A stretch of DNA of 64,000 nt from Candidatus Melainabacteria bacterium (GTDB lineage: Bacteria; Cyanobacteriota; Vampirovibrionia; Gastranaerophilales; Gastranaerophilaceae), in the NCBI GenBank assembly GCA_003258795.1, contig QHMH01000011.1:71956-135955 (forward strand), in the 5' to 3' direction. Made by a program: the position numbers and the translations under genes. Shown here piece by piece: positions 1-8,281 of the stretch (positions are counted from its first letter, which is position 1; each line of letters begins with the position of its first letter). The notes below the pieces were generated by a model. The model was not told the DNA's origin. It did not search any database and saw only the letters and a list, made by a program, of their open reading frames with translations.

Positions 1-89
1 GGATAAAACAAAAAAGAATTTCAAAAGATATTGAAAAGGCTCAAAAATACATAAATAATTATGAGAAATATGGCTCAAAAAATTGGTAA
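1..89 (+). CDS. 3' end of a gene cut by the window edge
   Basis: An open frame enters at base 3 and stops with TAA at 87-89. It gives about 28 lysine- and tyrosine-rich residues ending YEKYGSKNW. It converges on the purD-like gene with only 12 bases between the stop codons. The piece is too short to identify, and part of the confidence rests only on its good codon style and lack of competing genes. Confidence 0.45.
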   Translation, partial: IKQKRISKDIEKAQKYINNYEKYGSKNW

Positions 90-101
90 AATTTTTACAA
101 T

Positions 102-1334
102 TTAAAGAATTGTTCCAATATCTCTGCGGTATTTTTTCCCGTCATAATTTATTACTGAAATCTCATCATACAGATCTCTAACAGCTTTTGAAAGTACCCT
201 TGCCCTTCTTGTTAATACCAAAGTTTGTCCACCACCAGTTTTGTATCCTTCTTCAGATTTTTTTGTATTAAAGTGAGAAACCTTTGTATTTTCATCAAGA
301 TTTTCAAGCCCTTCTATAGTAACTGGTTTTTCTCCAGAACATAGAACACATGCAATTGCATTCTCATCTTTCATCTCAATTTTGTCGTAATCATCTGCAA
401 AAGAGCCAATTGCACAAGCTTCGAAAAGGTTGTATATATTATCATCTAACAATTCCAAAATAACTTGCGCATCTGGTGATTTTAAAAACTGATTAAACTC
501 AATAGTGTATAAGTTTTCATTATCATCAATTACCAAATCAGCACCTAATATTCCAGAGTAAGGTTTTTGTTCCTTTTCAAGCGCATTAAGAGCAGGTGTA
601 ATAATTTCCTGCATTATTCTTTCTTTTATCCTGTTTGAAACACGATAATTGTCAGAGAATGCTCCCATGCCAGAAGATAACATTCCACCATTACCTTCCA
701 ACTCGTATTTATATGTTGCTACACATCCCAAAGGAATGGCATGATATCCATCAGTTATGACATAAAAAGAAAACTCATGTCCCCAGATATAATCTTCTAT
801 TAAAACTCTTTTTTCTCCTAATGCAAATAAATTGTCAACAATTGTTTTTGCAGAAGCAATATTATTGCAAACACTAACCCCTTTTCTTTGGTGATGGTCC
901 GTTTTGATAACCACCGGATAATTTGAATTTTCCAAATATGAAATCGCAAAAGAAGCCTTTTCAAAAACTCCAAATTTAGGGCAAGGAATGTTATACCTGT
1001 GCATAAATTTTTTGCCGATAACCTTACTTTGACAAATTCCGGAACTATATCTTGTCGGGCAAAACACCGGTTGATTATTTTCTTGGAACAATGTTGCAAT
1101 ATCACTTTTTCCAGAATCACCAGCTACTACTGTAAGATCTATCGCATTTTCAAGCACAAAATCTAAAAGTTCATTGTCTTTTCGAATATCAACAACTGTT
1201 GCAAATTCTTTCATTGCATCACTTCCAGGGGCAACAAAAACTTGAGCACCTTGCTCAGCAAACTTTCTTGCAAGTGAGTATGCGCAAGCATAAGCTCCAA
1301 CAATCAATACTTTCTTTTTATCCCTATTCTCCAT
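102..1334 (-). CDS. purD: Phosphoribosylamine-glycine ligase-like ATP-grasp protein (PurD family)
   Basis: 410 residues, near the usual PurD length. PurD joins glycine to phosphoribosylamine using ATP, the second step of purine synthesis, in the cytoplasm. The order is a Rossmann-like N domain (KVLIVGAYACAYSLA), an ATP-grasp core and a C-terminal domain ending with GGGQTLVLTRRA, as in PurD. It is divergent: the usual EFNxRFGDPE segment reads EFNQFLKSPDAQ, and the glycine-rich ATP loop is replaced by IKTDHHQRKGVS, so the substrate could differ. I chose the ATG at 1334; a TTG at 1352 is also in frame. TATAAT lies exactly six bases before the ATG and no Shine-Dalgarno is visible, suggesting a leaderless message. 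Confidence 0.7.
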   Translation of the reverse strand: MENRDKKKVLIVGAYACAYSLARKFAEQGAQVFVAPGSDAMKEFATVVDIRKDNELLDFVLENAIDLTVVAGDSGKSDIATLFQENNQPVFCPTRYSSGICQSKVIGKKFMHRYNIPCPKFGVFEKASFAISYLENSNYPVVIKTDHHQRKGVSVCNNIASAKTIVDNLFALGEKRVLIEDYIWGHEFSFYVITDGYHAIPLGCVATYKYELEGNGGMLSSGMGAFSDNYRVSNRIKERIMQEIITPALNALEKEQKPYSGILGADLVIDDNENLYTIEFNQFLKSPDAQVILELLDDNIYNLFEACAIGSFADDYDKIEMKDENAIACVLCSGEKPVTIEGLENLDENTKVSHFNTKKSEEGYKTGGGQTLVLTRRARVLSKAVRDLYDEISVINYDGKKYRRDIGTIL

Positions 1335-1340
1335 AACGAA

Positions 1341-1368
1341 ATTATATAACAAAAAATTTCTCGGTAAA
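1341..1368 (-). promoter_or_regulatory. Leaderless-type promoter of the purD-like gene
   Basis: On the minus strand TTTACC (1368-1363), a 16-base spacer and TATAAT (1346-1341) are followed by only six bases before the ATG. Transcription would begin at or next to the start codon. Confidence 0.5.
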
Positions 1369-1470
1369 ACAGAGGATTTATATTAAGAATTGTTTCAATA
1401 TAATTGACTTATAAAAAAACATCATTAAAAACATTCTGTGTGTGAGTGTGGTAAAAGAAGGTAAGTTTTT

Positions 1471-1701
1471 ATGTCAACAAATTTGGTGGAATTATTTTCA
1501 AAGTCATTAGCAGCCCCTAAAACAACAGCTGCCGCAGTTAAAGCATATTCTGGCAGCAATCCATTTGGAAATCCGTTTATGAATGCAAGATTTTCAGAAG
1601 ACACCTATATGAAAAATTCACCAATCAGAGGTGGATATTTTGCAGGCTATTACAACGGAAAAGCAAACATTGTCGGTCAAAAATTATTCATCGAAGCGTA
1701 A
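1471..1701 (+). CDS. Small hypothetical protein
   Basis: 76 residues, start supported by an AAGG site nine bases upstream. I do not recognise a family. The N-terminal third is an alanine/lysine-rich helix (LVELFSKSLAAPKTTAAAVK). The rest is rich in Gly, Asn, Phe and Tyr (SGSNPFGNPF, GGYFAGYYNGKA) and looks disordered or structural. There is no signal peptide or membrane segment. It stands alone between the divergent purD-like gene and the ferredoxin gene. Confidence 0.6.
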   Translation: MSTNLVELFSKSLAAPKTTAAAVKAYSGSNPFGNPFMNARFSEDTYMKNSPIRGGYFAGYYNGKANIVGQKLFIEA

Positions 1702-1771
1702 AATTTTTAAAAAAGATTTGAATACTCACTTCGGGAATTTTTAAATTATTAAAGTGACCGATTATTTATTT

Positions 1772-1814
1772 TTCTCTCTGTGTAAATATGTTTCATGTAT
1801 TTTCACAGAGGGGG
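1772..1814 (+). promoter_or_regulatory. Possible hairpin masking the ferredoxin ribosome binding site
   Basis: CTCTGTG (1776-1782) pairs with CACAGAG (1804-1810). With G-U pairs the stem can extend outward so that the GAGGGGG Shine-Dalgarno of the ferredoxin gene is inside the 3' arm. An RNA switch is inference only. Confidence 0.3.
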
Positions 1815-1820
1815 TTTTTT

Positions 1821-2006
1821 ATGTTTATTTCTATTTCTGACAAATGTAATGCCTGTGGAGTTTGCTCCGCAATAAATTCTGATATTTTCGAAATTGGAGA
1901 AGGATTTGCAACAGTAAATCAAGAAAGGATAGACGGCAGAGAAGATGATTGCATTGATGCAGCATTGGCATGTCCTTTAAGCGCAATAAAGATAGATGAA
2001 TTCTAA
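1821..2006 (+). CDS. Single-cluster [4Fe-4S] ferredoxin
   Basis: 61 residues, a small cytoplasmic electron carrier. Cysteines C9, C12, C15 (CNACGVC) and C51 followed by proline (ACP) form the one-cluster ferredoxin pattern; C44 is extra and could make a disulfide. The acidic surface is typical. The start was set at the ATG directly behind the strong GAGGGGG site; an upstream in-frame ATG at 1788 lacks one. The gene is monocistronic and closed by a strong hairpin terminator. The redox partner is not in the window. Confidence 0.85.
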   Translation: MFISISDKCNACGVCSAINSDIFEIGEGFATVNQERIDGREDDCIDAALACPLSAIKIDEF

Positions 2007-2020
2007 ACGTATAAAAAAAT

Positions 2021-2061
2021 AAAAGGGCGGTTGTCGATTTATTCTCGACAACCGCCCTTTT
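2021..2061. terminator. Bidirectional intrinsic terminator
   Basis: A perfect 17-bp stem (2021-2037 with 2045-2061), loop TTTATTC, with A/T runs on both sides. It serves the ferredoxin (+) and TolC-fusion (-) genes, which converge here. Confidence 0.9.
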
Positions 2062-2070
2062 AAAAATGGA

Positions 2071-4512
2071 TTATAACCATTCAATATCGTGGTGTTTAGG
2101 CAAAGTTGTTTTAACTTTTTTGATAAAGTCTTTTGCTTCTGGAGAAGCTTTTGCCCAGTCAATTGCACAAATACCTCTTTGTACCCACAACAATTCTCTA
2201 AAGAAAGCATATTGAGAGTTCATAGCCTTTACTTTTGTTTCCAAATAAATTTGTTGAGCGTCCAAAAGTTGAGCAATTTGAGCTTCGTTTCTCAAGTATC
2301 TTGCCTTAACTTCAAGATAATTTTCTCTTGCAGCATAACTTGCCCTGTAATTCTTTTCGATACTGAAGTAAGCAGCAATTGCTTTGTTAATTGTATCTCT
2401 AACGTGTTGTTCTAAAGCAGTTTTAACTTCTTTTTCATATAATTTGAGTTCATCTCTTTCTGCTTTAATTCTTGCAAGTTCTGCTATTTTTGTACCACCT
2501 TCAATAGGTTTCCATTGTGCAAAAATTCCCAAATATCCGAATGTTGGATTTGAGTGAGGTAGAGTAAACAAACCACCTGTTCTCATGTCACGTACTGGCA
2601 AAGTAACGTCACTTGTAAAATCTCTATTCATCAATGAGTTGTATGCCAATTCCAATTTAGCATTTGGCAAAATGAATTTTTGATAATACATTGCAGCTTC
2701 ATAATCTTTCATTTTTATAGCTGCTCTCAATTTTGCAAGCTCTGGTGCAACACGGAATGCTTCTTCTACAAGCAGTTCTGTAAAGCCTTCCAACCCGCTT
2801 GGGGTAGTTACATAGTCAATAACGTTAATTTCACTTGTATAGAAAGATGGATCATGGGCTGTCAAAGGAGCCAATTTAAAATCATCTGTTTGGTTATTGA
2901 ATAACAATTTGTTTATACCAATTTTTGTATTTCTTAAAGATGCTTTCATATCGAGAAGATTTTGCTCATTAACATTAAGTTGACTTGCCCATCTTAAAGC
3001 TTCTTCTTGCCCACAAGCTCCCATTTGTTCTCTAACTCTTGCTATTGCAAGGTTTTCTCTTGATTCTTTAACATATTCATTTTGGATATCAATCATGTTT
3101 TCAAGCATCAAAGTATCAACATACATTAACGCAACATTTATACCCATTTCTTGCTTTTTAAGTGCTTCTTCTTCTTTTTGGAAATCAAGTTTTTTCTTCT
3201 TAATCAAGATATTAGTAACCAATTCAGGTGAATAAATTACCTGTTCCATACTTAATTTTAATACACCTTGTTTTTCAGGATAAAGAATTTTTGCTGATTC
3301 AGCGAAATCTTCACTATATTGTTGATACCCCAAAGTTACTCCAAAAGTTGGCAGATATTTCAAGGCTGCAGCAATAGCAGATCTTCTTGCAGCTTTAACA
3401 GCATAGCCTTCTCTTGCGATGTCAAGGTTCTGTGCATCCAACTTGTCAAAAACCGCAGATAAAGTATATACCGGAGGTTTCTTGTTTGTAATAATTTCTG
3501 CAAAGTTTACAACCCTCAAGTGAGGTTCCCAACCTATTTCATCAGCGGTATCTTTGTTGATGTAAACAAGTTGCTCTTCATAGAAATTAACCTTTGTTGG
3601 AACATTCTTTTGTCCGCTCAAAATACCTTTAATGTTGAAAGAAGAAGCTTCTGCAACTTTTCTATCAGCATCAGGAGTACTTATACCAAGCAACACTCCG
3701 TCAACAACATCTTCTCTACCCATTGTTGAAAATGTTGGTATTTTTTTTGCATTCAATTGTGCAACAAGATTTTTCTTTGTTTCATTTGAAAGGTTGTACA
3801 TTGGGGTAAATACAACAGCATCGGTTTTTGAAGCCTTTGCAACTACATCATTTATATTTGAGTTGCTAACTGGCAAAACTGTAATTTCTGTATCTGGAAC
3901 AAGGTTTTGAGCCAATTGCTTCCAGTTTGAACGTGTTTTGTAATAAGATTCATTAACCAATACTGTTAATGTTTTGAATTCTATCAATCTCTTAAAGAGT
4001 TTAACCCCTTTAGCTGTTTGTTGAATAGGGTTAAAGAAACCTTCACCAAAATCTCTTAAACCATATTGATCAATCGTAACAACAGGTTTACGTTTTGACT
4101 GAAGTCCATTGTAATATTTTGATGAAAGGTAACCAAGAGAAACAACAACTCTTGCATTTGATGAAAGCGCTGCATTGCTTGCTCTTTTAACACCTTCTGG
4201 AGTCCAGTTTCCTACATACACATTCTTTTCTGAAAATATAGGTTTGAAGTCTGGAGCAGTTGTTATTGTGATAGCTCTTTTAAATTGTTCTAATACTTCT
4301 TTGTTTCTTTCTGATGGTCCATCAAAAACAAATGCGTAATTTACAGATACGCAATTTTTGTTATATCTAACTTTTGATAAATCCTTATCTGAAATTTTCC
4401 CTAATACAGGATTTCCAGCTTTTTGTGCAGGTTTAACCTCTGCGGCAGATATTACTGCACCATTGAAAGAAAACATCAACAATAACAGTAACGACATAAT
4501 TTTCTTTTTCAT
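2071..4512 (-). CDS. TolC-family outer membrane channel fused to a periplasmic substrate-binding domain
   Basis: 813 residues. A signal peptide (about 1-23, MKKKIMSLLLLLMFSFNGA) is followed at about 50-345 by a fold resembling ABC-type substrate-binding proteins of the ABC_sub_bind/COG2984 kind; the tail of that domain, VYINKDTADEIGWEP, is characteristic. From about 375 to 790 the sequence is an outer membrane efflux (OEP/TolC) repeat with long helices such as the segment before KQEMGINVALMYVDTL. TolC proteins form a trimeric channel for export; the added periplasmic domain could sense or recruit cargo, which is inference. The start has an AAAGG site. A divergent TetR regulator lies 198 bases away, the usual layout of a regulated efflux system, but no pump or adaptor gene is nearby. 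Confidence 0.8.
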   Translation of the reverse strand: MKKKIMSLLLLLMFSFNGAVISAAEVKPAQKAGNPVLGKISDKDLSKVRYNKNCVSVNYAFVFDGPSERNKEVLEQFKRAITITTAPDFKPIFSEKNVYVGNWTPEGVKRASNAALSSNARVVVSLGYLSSKYYNGLQSKRKPVVTIDQYGLRDFGEGFFNPIQQTAKGVKLFKRLIEFKTLTVLVNESYYKTRSNWKQLAQNLVPDTEITVLPVSNSNINDVVAKASKTDAVVFTPMYNLSNETKKNLVAQLNAKKIPTFSTMGREDVVDGVLLGISTPDADRKVAEASSFNIKGILSGQKNVPTKVNFYEEQLVYINKDTADEIGWEPHLRVVNFAEIITNKKPPVYTLSAVFDKLDAQNLDIAREGYAVKAARRSAIAAALKYLPTFGVTLGYQQYSEDFAESAKILYPEKQGVLKLSMEQVIYSPELVTNILIKKKKLDFQKEEEALKKQEMGINVALMYVDTLMLENMIDIQNEYVKESRENLAIARVREQMGACGQEEALRWASQLNVNEQNLLDMKASLRNTKIGINKLLFNNQTDDFKLAPLTAHDPSFYTSEINVIDYVTTPSGLEGFTELLVEEAFRVAPELAKLRAAIKMKDYEAAMYYQKFILPNAKLELAYNSLMNRDFTSDVTLPVRDMRTGGLFTLPHSNPTFGYLGIFAQWKPIEGGTKIAELARIKAERDELKLYEKEVKTALEQHVRDTINKAIAAYFSIEKNYRASYAARENYLEVKARYLRNEAQIAQLLDAQQIYLETKVKAMNSQYAFFRELLWVQRGICAIDWAKASPEAKDFIKKVKTTLPKHHDIEWL

Positions 4513-4667
4513 ACTTTTTTCCTTTTATAGCTGTTCTCAAATTCGTTTTCCATTGTAAATTTTAGTTATTTTATATACAAAATTTTAGGGTATTTATCAC
4601 ATAACAAAATTTGCGTTTTTTCTTGTATGGTGCGCAATTTAATACATTACATTTCTTAATAAAAAAA

Positions 4668-4683
4668 TTGGTCAAGCGACCAA
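4668..4683. promoter_or_regulatory. Palindrome TTGGTC-AAGC-GACCAA, candidate TetR operator
   Basis: A 16-bp inverted repeat with 6-bp arms lies 27 bases upstream of the tetR start, in the tolC/tetR divergent region. Flanking A and T runs also make it terminator-like. Its place just upstream of the tetR -10 box fits autoregulation. Confidence 0.45.
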
Positions 4684-4698
4684 ATTTTTATTTTTTGG

Positions 4699-4710
4699 TA
4701 CAATATTGAT
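4699..4710 (+). promoter_or_regulatory. Leaderless-type -10 box of the tetR gene
   Basis: TACAAT (4699-4704) ends six bases before the ATG at 4711 and there is no Shine-Dalgarno. The -35 region is weak and overlaps the palindrome. Confidence 0.45.
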
Positions 4711-5346
4711 ATGAAAATTACTGCTCGAGAAAAAATAAGAAAAGCGGCCTTAAAAATATTCTCCAAAAAGGGCTATGATGCTGCAACAACAAGGGAAATA
4801 GCGATACAGGCCGGAGTAAGACATGGACTTATCTCTTATTATTTTAGTTCCAAAAAAGAATTATTTTCTGACGTAATTGGAGAAATTTTGAACGCTGGTT
4901 TAGACAGTTTGATTGTCGACATAGAAAAATGTAATGATCTTTTGCACAAAACACAAAAGGAAAAAATAGAAATATTAGCATCATTGCTTAACCGATATAT
5001 TGATTTTATATATTCAGAAAATGTTCCAAGAGAGTTGATAGTGTTGATGATAAGAGAACAACTTGTAAAAGGCTCAGTTTATAGCAATGTTTATAAACCA
5101 ACGATATCGATATTTTACAATACAGCGATGAGATTAGTAGCTTCAATTTCGCAAAAAAAGGTTAATGACAACATCGTAATTTTTGAAGTTATGGGGATTA
5201 TTGGGAGAATTTTGTCTTTTAAAATTGTACAAAGTTCTGCAATAAAAAGACGCCCAGATGAAAGCTTTAACAAGGAAGAAAACGAACTTATAAAAAATTT
5301 TTTAAAAAAACAAATAGCACTGACTTTACAAAATTTTGCGAAATAG
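4711..5346 (+). CDS. TetR/AcrR-family transcriptional regulator
   Basis: 211 residues, a cytoplasmic dimeric repressor. Residues about 8-52 form the TetR helix-turn-helix (TTREIAIQAGVRHGLISYYF, then SSKKELF), a very clear family signature. The rest is a helical ligand-binding domain with no recognisable ligand specificity. It is transcribed away from the TolC-fusion gene, which it probably controls together with itself through the palindrome at 4668-4683. The mRNA may be leaderless. Confidence 0.9.
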   Translation: MKITAREKIRKAALKIFSKKGYDAATTREIAIQAGVRHGLISYYFSSKKELFSDVIGEILNAGLDSLIVDIEKCNDLLHKTQKEKIEILASLLNRYIDFIYSENVPRELIVLMIREQLVKGSVYSNVYKPTISIFYNTAMRLVASISQKKVNDNIVIFEVMGIIGRILSFKIVQSSAIKRRPDESFNKEENELIKNFLKKQIALTLQNFAK

Positions 5347-5395
5347 CATTTTTTAATTTGTTGCGTTAAAATCATTTAGAGAAAGAAGGTTCTAT

Positions 5396-6079
5396 ATGAT
5401 AATAGGCGGATTGCAAAAAAGCTCACTAATTGATTATCCAGAAAAAATCAGTGCAATTATTTTCACAAGAGGATGCAATTTTAGATGTAAATACTGCCAT
5501 AACCCTGAATTGCTAACATCTGGAAAAAGTCTTTATGAGAAAGATGACATTATAAAGTTTTTAAAAACACGTCAAGGAAAACTTGATGGTGTAGTTATAA
5601 CAGGTGGCGAAGCAACATTGCAAACTGATTTATATGATTTTATAAAACAAATAAAGGAACTTGGATTTTGTGTAAAGCTTGATAGCAACGGAACAAATCC
5701 TGAGTTACTAAAAAAACTCATCGATGACAAACTTGTTGACTATATCGCAATGGATATAAAAGCTCCACTTGAAAAATATTCTCATATCATTGGTTTGGAT
5801 GTAGATATAGAAAAAATAAAAAGAAGTATCGATATTCTTATGACATCAAATGTTGACTATGAATTTAGGACAACTGTATTAAAGAGTCTTTTGTCCGTTG
5901 ATGATTTAAAAAGTATTGGCAAACTTATAAAAGGTGCAAAAAAATATTATCTTCAAAAATTTGTTCCAACAAAGATATATGACGAAAAGTTGCTTGATGA
6001 AAAAAATTATACAGATGAAGATTTTGAAGAAATTGCAAAAAAATTGAAATCTGATATAAATTTTGTTGGTGTAAGATAA
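5396..6079 (+). CDS. nrdG: Anaerobic ribonucleotide reductase-activating protein (radical SAM, NrdG2-like)
   Basis: 227 residues. CNFRCKYC (C27, C31, C34) is the CX3CX2C radical SAM cluster motif; GGEATLQ is the SAM-binding GGE region. The opening GGLQKSSLIDYPEKISAIIF matches proteins annotated as anaerobic ribonucleoside-triphosphate reductase activators. Such enzymes make the glycyl radical on NrdD and imply anaerobic growth. NrdD is not in the window. An AAGG site precedes the ATG. First gene of a run with dapF 34 bases downstream. Confidence 0.8.
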   Translation: MIIGGLQKSSLIDYPEKISAIIFTRGCNFRCKYCHNPELLTSGKSLYEKDDIIKFLKTRQGKLDGVVITGGEATLQTDLYDFIKQIKELGFCVKLDSNGTNPELLKKLIDDKLVDYIAMDIKAPLEKYSHIIGLDVDIEKIKRSIDILMTSNVDYEFRTTVLKSLLSVDDLKSIGKLIKGAKKYYLQKFVPTKIYDEKLLDEKNYTDEDFEEIAKKLKSDINFVGVR

Positions 6080-6113
6080 TAACAGTAAAATTAGCAAAAA
6101 AAGGAAAAGTTAA

Positions 6114-6959
6114 ATGAAAATAAAAGTTACAAAGATGCAGGGACTTGGAAATGACTTTGTCATTGTTAATTTTGAAGAATACAAAAAAACTGGTCTTGAA
6201 ATGGAAGACCTTGCAATAAAACTTTGTGACAGGCACTTCGGAATTGGTGCAGATGGGATGATAATCCCAGATATATCAAAAAGTGAAGATAGTGATATCG
6301 GTTGGTATTTTTACAATGAAGACGGATCTGTTGCTCAAATGTGTGGCAACGGAATGAGATGTTTTGCAAAATACGTATATGATAAAAAACTTGTAAAAAC
6401 AAAATCTATGAAAGTAAGAACATTGGCAGGAATAATCTGTCCAGAGATTTTGCCAGACGGCAGGGTTAAAGTAAAAATGTCAAAACCAGTTTTGCAATGT
6501 GAAGAAATACCATGCCTTTTTGAAGAAAATTTAAACCAAAAAATTAAAGTCGCTGATAAAGAATTTATCGTAAATGCAATTTCTATGGGTAACCCTCACT
6601 GCGTAATATTCACAGAAGAAAATCCAAAAGAATTGGCTCTAAAATATGGAAGCACGCTTGAGTGTGACAAACATTTTCCTGATAAAACGAATGTAGAATT
6701 TGCAAGAATAAAATCTCCAACAGAAATTGAGATGAGTGTTTTTGAAAGAGGATGTGGAATGACATTGGCATGTGGAACAGGAGCATGTGCAACAACAGTC
6801 GCTGCAATTTTAAATAACTTAACAGATAACATTGTAAATGTTAAACTTGCAAAAGGAAGTCTAAACATCGAATGGCAAGGGTCCTTGACAAATCCAAATG
6901 AAAATGTTTATATGACAGGTGAGGCAGAATATTCATTTTTTGCAGAATATCTGTTGTAA
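6114..6959 (+). CDS. dapF: Diaminopimelate epimerase
   Basis: 281 residues, full length. DapF converts LL- to meso-diaminopimelate for lysine and peptidoglycan synthesis. Both catalytic cysteines are present: C77 in MCGNGMRC and C220 in ACGTGACA. The start MKIKVTKMQGLGNDFVIV is typical and has an AAAGG site. It lies between nrdG and rpsF in the same direction. Confidence 0.97.
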   Translation: MKIKVTKMQGLGNDFVIVNFEEYKKTGLEMEDLAIKLCDRHFGIGADGMIIPDISKSEDSDIGWYFYNEDGSVAQMCGNGMRCFAKYVYDKKLVKTKSMKVRTLAGIICPEILPDGRVKVKMSKPVLQCEEIPCLFEENLNQKIKVADKEFIVNAISMGNPHCVIFTEENPKELALKYGSTLECDKHFPDKTNVEFARIKSPTEIEMSVFERGCGMTLACGTGACATTVAAILNNLTDNIVNVKLAKGSLNIEWQGSLTNPNENVYMTGEAEYSFFAEYLL

Positions 6960-7015
6960 TTTTTTTGTTTATGTTAAAATGAATTCCATAAAGAATCACA
7001 AAAAGGAGAAAAAAA

Positions 7016-7315
7016 TTGAAAAATTATGAAGTTTTAACAGTATTTAAGGCAAGTTTGGATGCTGACGAAATCGATAAAAATCTTTCTAAAATTGAAGAAA
7101 ACGTAAATAAATTTGAAGGAAAGATTGTAAAAGTTGAAAAAATTGGTCGTAAAAAATTAGCGTACGATATCCAAAAATTCAGCGATGGATACTTTGTAAA
7201 TCAAATCGTAGCATTGCCAGCAGAAAAAGTTAAAGAATTCAGAAGAATGCTAAAACTTAATGATAACATTTTGAGAATAATGCTTTTAGACATAACAGAA
7301 AAAGCGGCAGTGTAA
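7016..7315 (+). CDS. rpsF: 30S ribosomal protein S6
   Basis: 99 residues. Starts at TTG behind AAGGAG; no ATG fits. NYEVLTVF at the N-terminus and GRKKLAYDIQKFSDGYF in the middle are S6 landmarks. S6 pairs with S18 on the central domain of 16S rRNA. It is first in the rpsF-ssb-rpsR arrangement common across bacteria. Confidence 0.97.
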   Translation: MKNYEVLTVFKASLDADEIDKNLSKIEENVNKFEGKIVKVEKIGRKKLAYDIQKFSDGYFVNQIVALPAEKVKEFRRMLKLNDNILRIMLLDITEKAAV

Positions 7316-7329
7316 GAAAAGGAAAAGAC

Positions 7330-7716
7330 ATGACACTTGCAAAGGCAGTAGTAACAGGTATTATATATAGAAAGCCAGAAAAACGTTTTACAACAAATGA
7401 CGTTGCGGTATCATCTTTTGTCCTCGATATAGGAGAAAAAGACGAAACATTGTTGAGAGTTGTATCAAGACGAATTGCCAATGATGGTGTTATATCTGAA
7501 CTTGAAAAAGGTGAAAAAGTTTTAGTAGAAGGTCGTTTGCAAGTTGTTAACGCAAAAATGGAAGACGGAAGCGAAAGAAAAATATATGAAATTGATGCAA
7601 ATTCCGTTGAAAAAATGAGCGCATCTGCTAATACAAAACCTAACGAAGAAATAGTAAAGTTTGCACAAGAGGAATTTTCTGACGAATTGATATCAGAAGA
7701 TGAAATCCCATTTTAA
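7330..7716 (+). CDS. ssb: Single-stranded DNA-binding protein (rpsF-operon copy)
   Basis: 128 residues: an OB fold at about 1-100 and the acidic C-terminal tip ending DEIPF, which recruits repair and replication partners. It lies 14 bases after rpsF. The OB domain is unusually divergent (no YTxxG-type opening, many charged residues). The window carries a second SSB at 20783 without the tip; division of labour is inferred. Confidence 0.88.
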   Translation: MTLAKAVVTGIIYRKPEKRFTTNDVAVSSFVLDIGEKDETLLRVVSRRIANDGVISELEKGEKVLVEGRLQVVNAKMEDGSERKIYEIDANSVEKMSASANTKPNEEIVKFAQEEFSDELISEDEIPF

Positions 7717-7750
7717 GATTAAAAAATAGTAGAAGAAAGGTAAATAAAAA

Positions 7751-7984
7751 ATGGCAAGAGAAAGAGATGTGGACAAGAAAAAACACAAAAGTTGCAGTTT
7801 TTGTATCGACAAAATTGATGAAATCGACTTTAAAGATGCATCAAAAATAAGAAGATACTTAACAGAAGCTGGAAAAATCATTCCAAGAAGAATCACTGGA
7901 ACATGTGCAAAACATCAAAGAATGATATCAAGAGCTGTAAAAAGAGCCAGAGAAGCAGCTGTAATTGGTTATGTATTTGACTAA
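7751..7984 (+). CDS. rpsR: 30S ribosomal protein S18
   Basis: 77 residues. CSFCIDKIDEIDFKDA, LRRYL-like IRRYLTEAGKIIPRRITGTC and KHQRMISRAVKRAREAAVIGY are the S18 core. Binds with S6 to the 30S platform. AGAAAGG site upstream. The cysteine pair CSFC and a later C resemble zinc-binding forms of S18. Confidence 0.97.
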   Translation: MARERDVDKKKHKSCSFCIDKIDEIDFKDASKIRRYLTEAGKIIPRRITGTCAKHQRMISRAVKRAREAAVIGYVFD

Positions 7985-8007
7985 TAGACTTTTGGAGAAT
8001 GTATAAA

Positions 8008-8184
8008 ATGGATAAAATAACTATAAGATCAGATAGACAAGATGATTATACATTTGAATATAAAGGTGAAGAAGTCGTATTAAAGGCTGGCAAGATATTG
8101 AGCATAGCAAATGGCTTGCAAGATGTTGTATTGCCAACTACTAAAATGAAAATAATGAATAATCTTATTGTGATAAAGGACTAA
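8008..8184 (+). CDS. Small hypothetical protein after rpsR
   Basis: 58 residues; no family recognised. The ATG at 8008 fits the TTGGAG site better than the in-frame ATG at 7999, which would overlap it. The sequence (ITIRSDRQDDYTFEYKGEEVVLKAGK) looks like a small beta-rich domain. It occupies the place where rplI often follows rpsR and is probably cotranscribed with the ribosomal genes. Confidence 0.6.
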   Translation: MDKITIRSDRQDDYTFEYKGEEVVLKAGKILSIANGLQDVVLPTTKMKIMNNLIVIKD

Positions 8185-8199
8185 AAAGTCTAATATCAC

Positions 8200-8271
8200 G
8201 GGCCTGTGGCGCAGCGGTAGCGCAGAGGACTCATAATCCTTTGGTCGTGGGTTCGAATCCCTCCGGGCCCA
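8200..8271 (+). tRNA. tRNA with CAT anticodon (elongator Met, or Ile2)
   Basis: Acceptor GGGCCTG pairs with CGGGCCC; D stem GCGC/GCGC; anticodon loop CTCATAA; T arm GTGGG-TTCGAAT-CCCTC (outer pair G-C with a mismatch tolerated); discriminator A. CCA is not encoded. CAT can be elongator Met or lysidine-modified Ile2; the sequence alone does not decide. The perfect 1-72 pair argues against initiator tRNA. Confidence 0.93.
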
Positions 8272-8281
8272 ATTTTTTATT

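Noticed and set aside
5115..5375. Minus-strand frame with FFKKFFISSFSS-type content
   Set aside because: Antisense to the TetR gene and made of Phe/Ser runs mirrored from Lys-rich coding sequence.
8163..8199. Hairpin GTGAT...ATCAC just before the tRNA, considered as a terminator
   Set aside because: No T run follows and the stem is interrupted; more likely part of the tRNA precursor leader.
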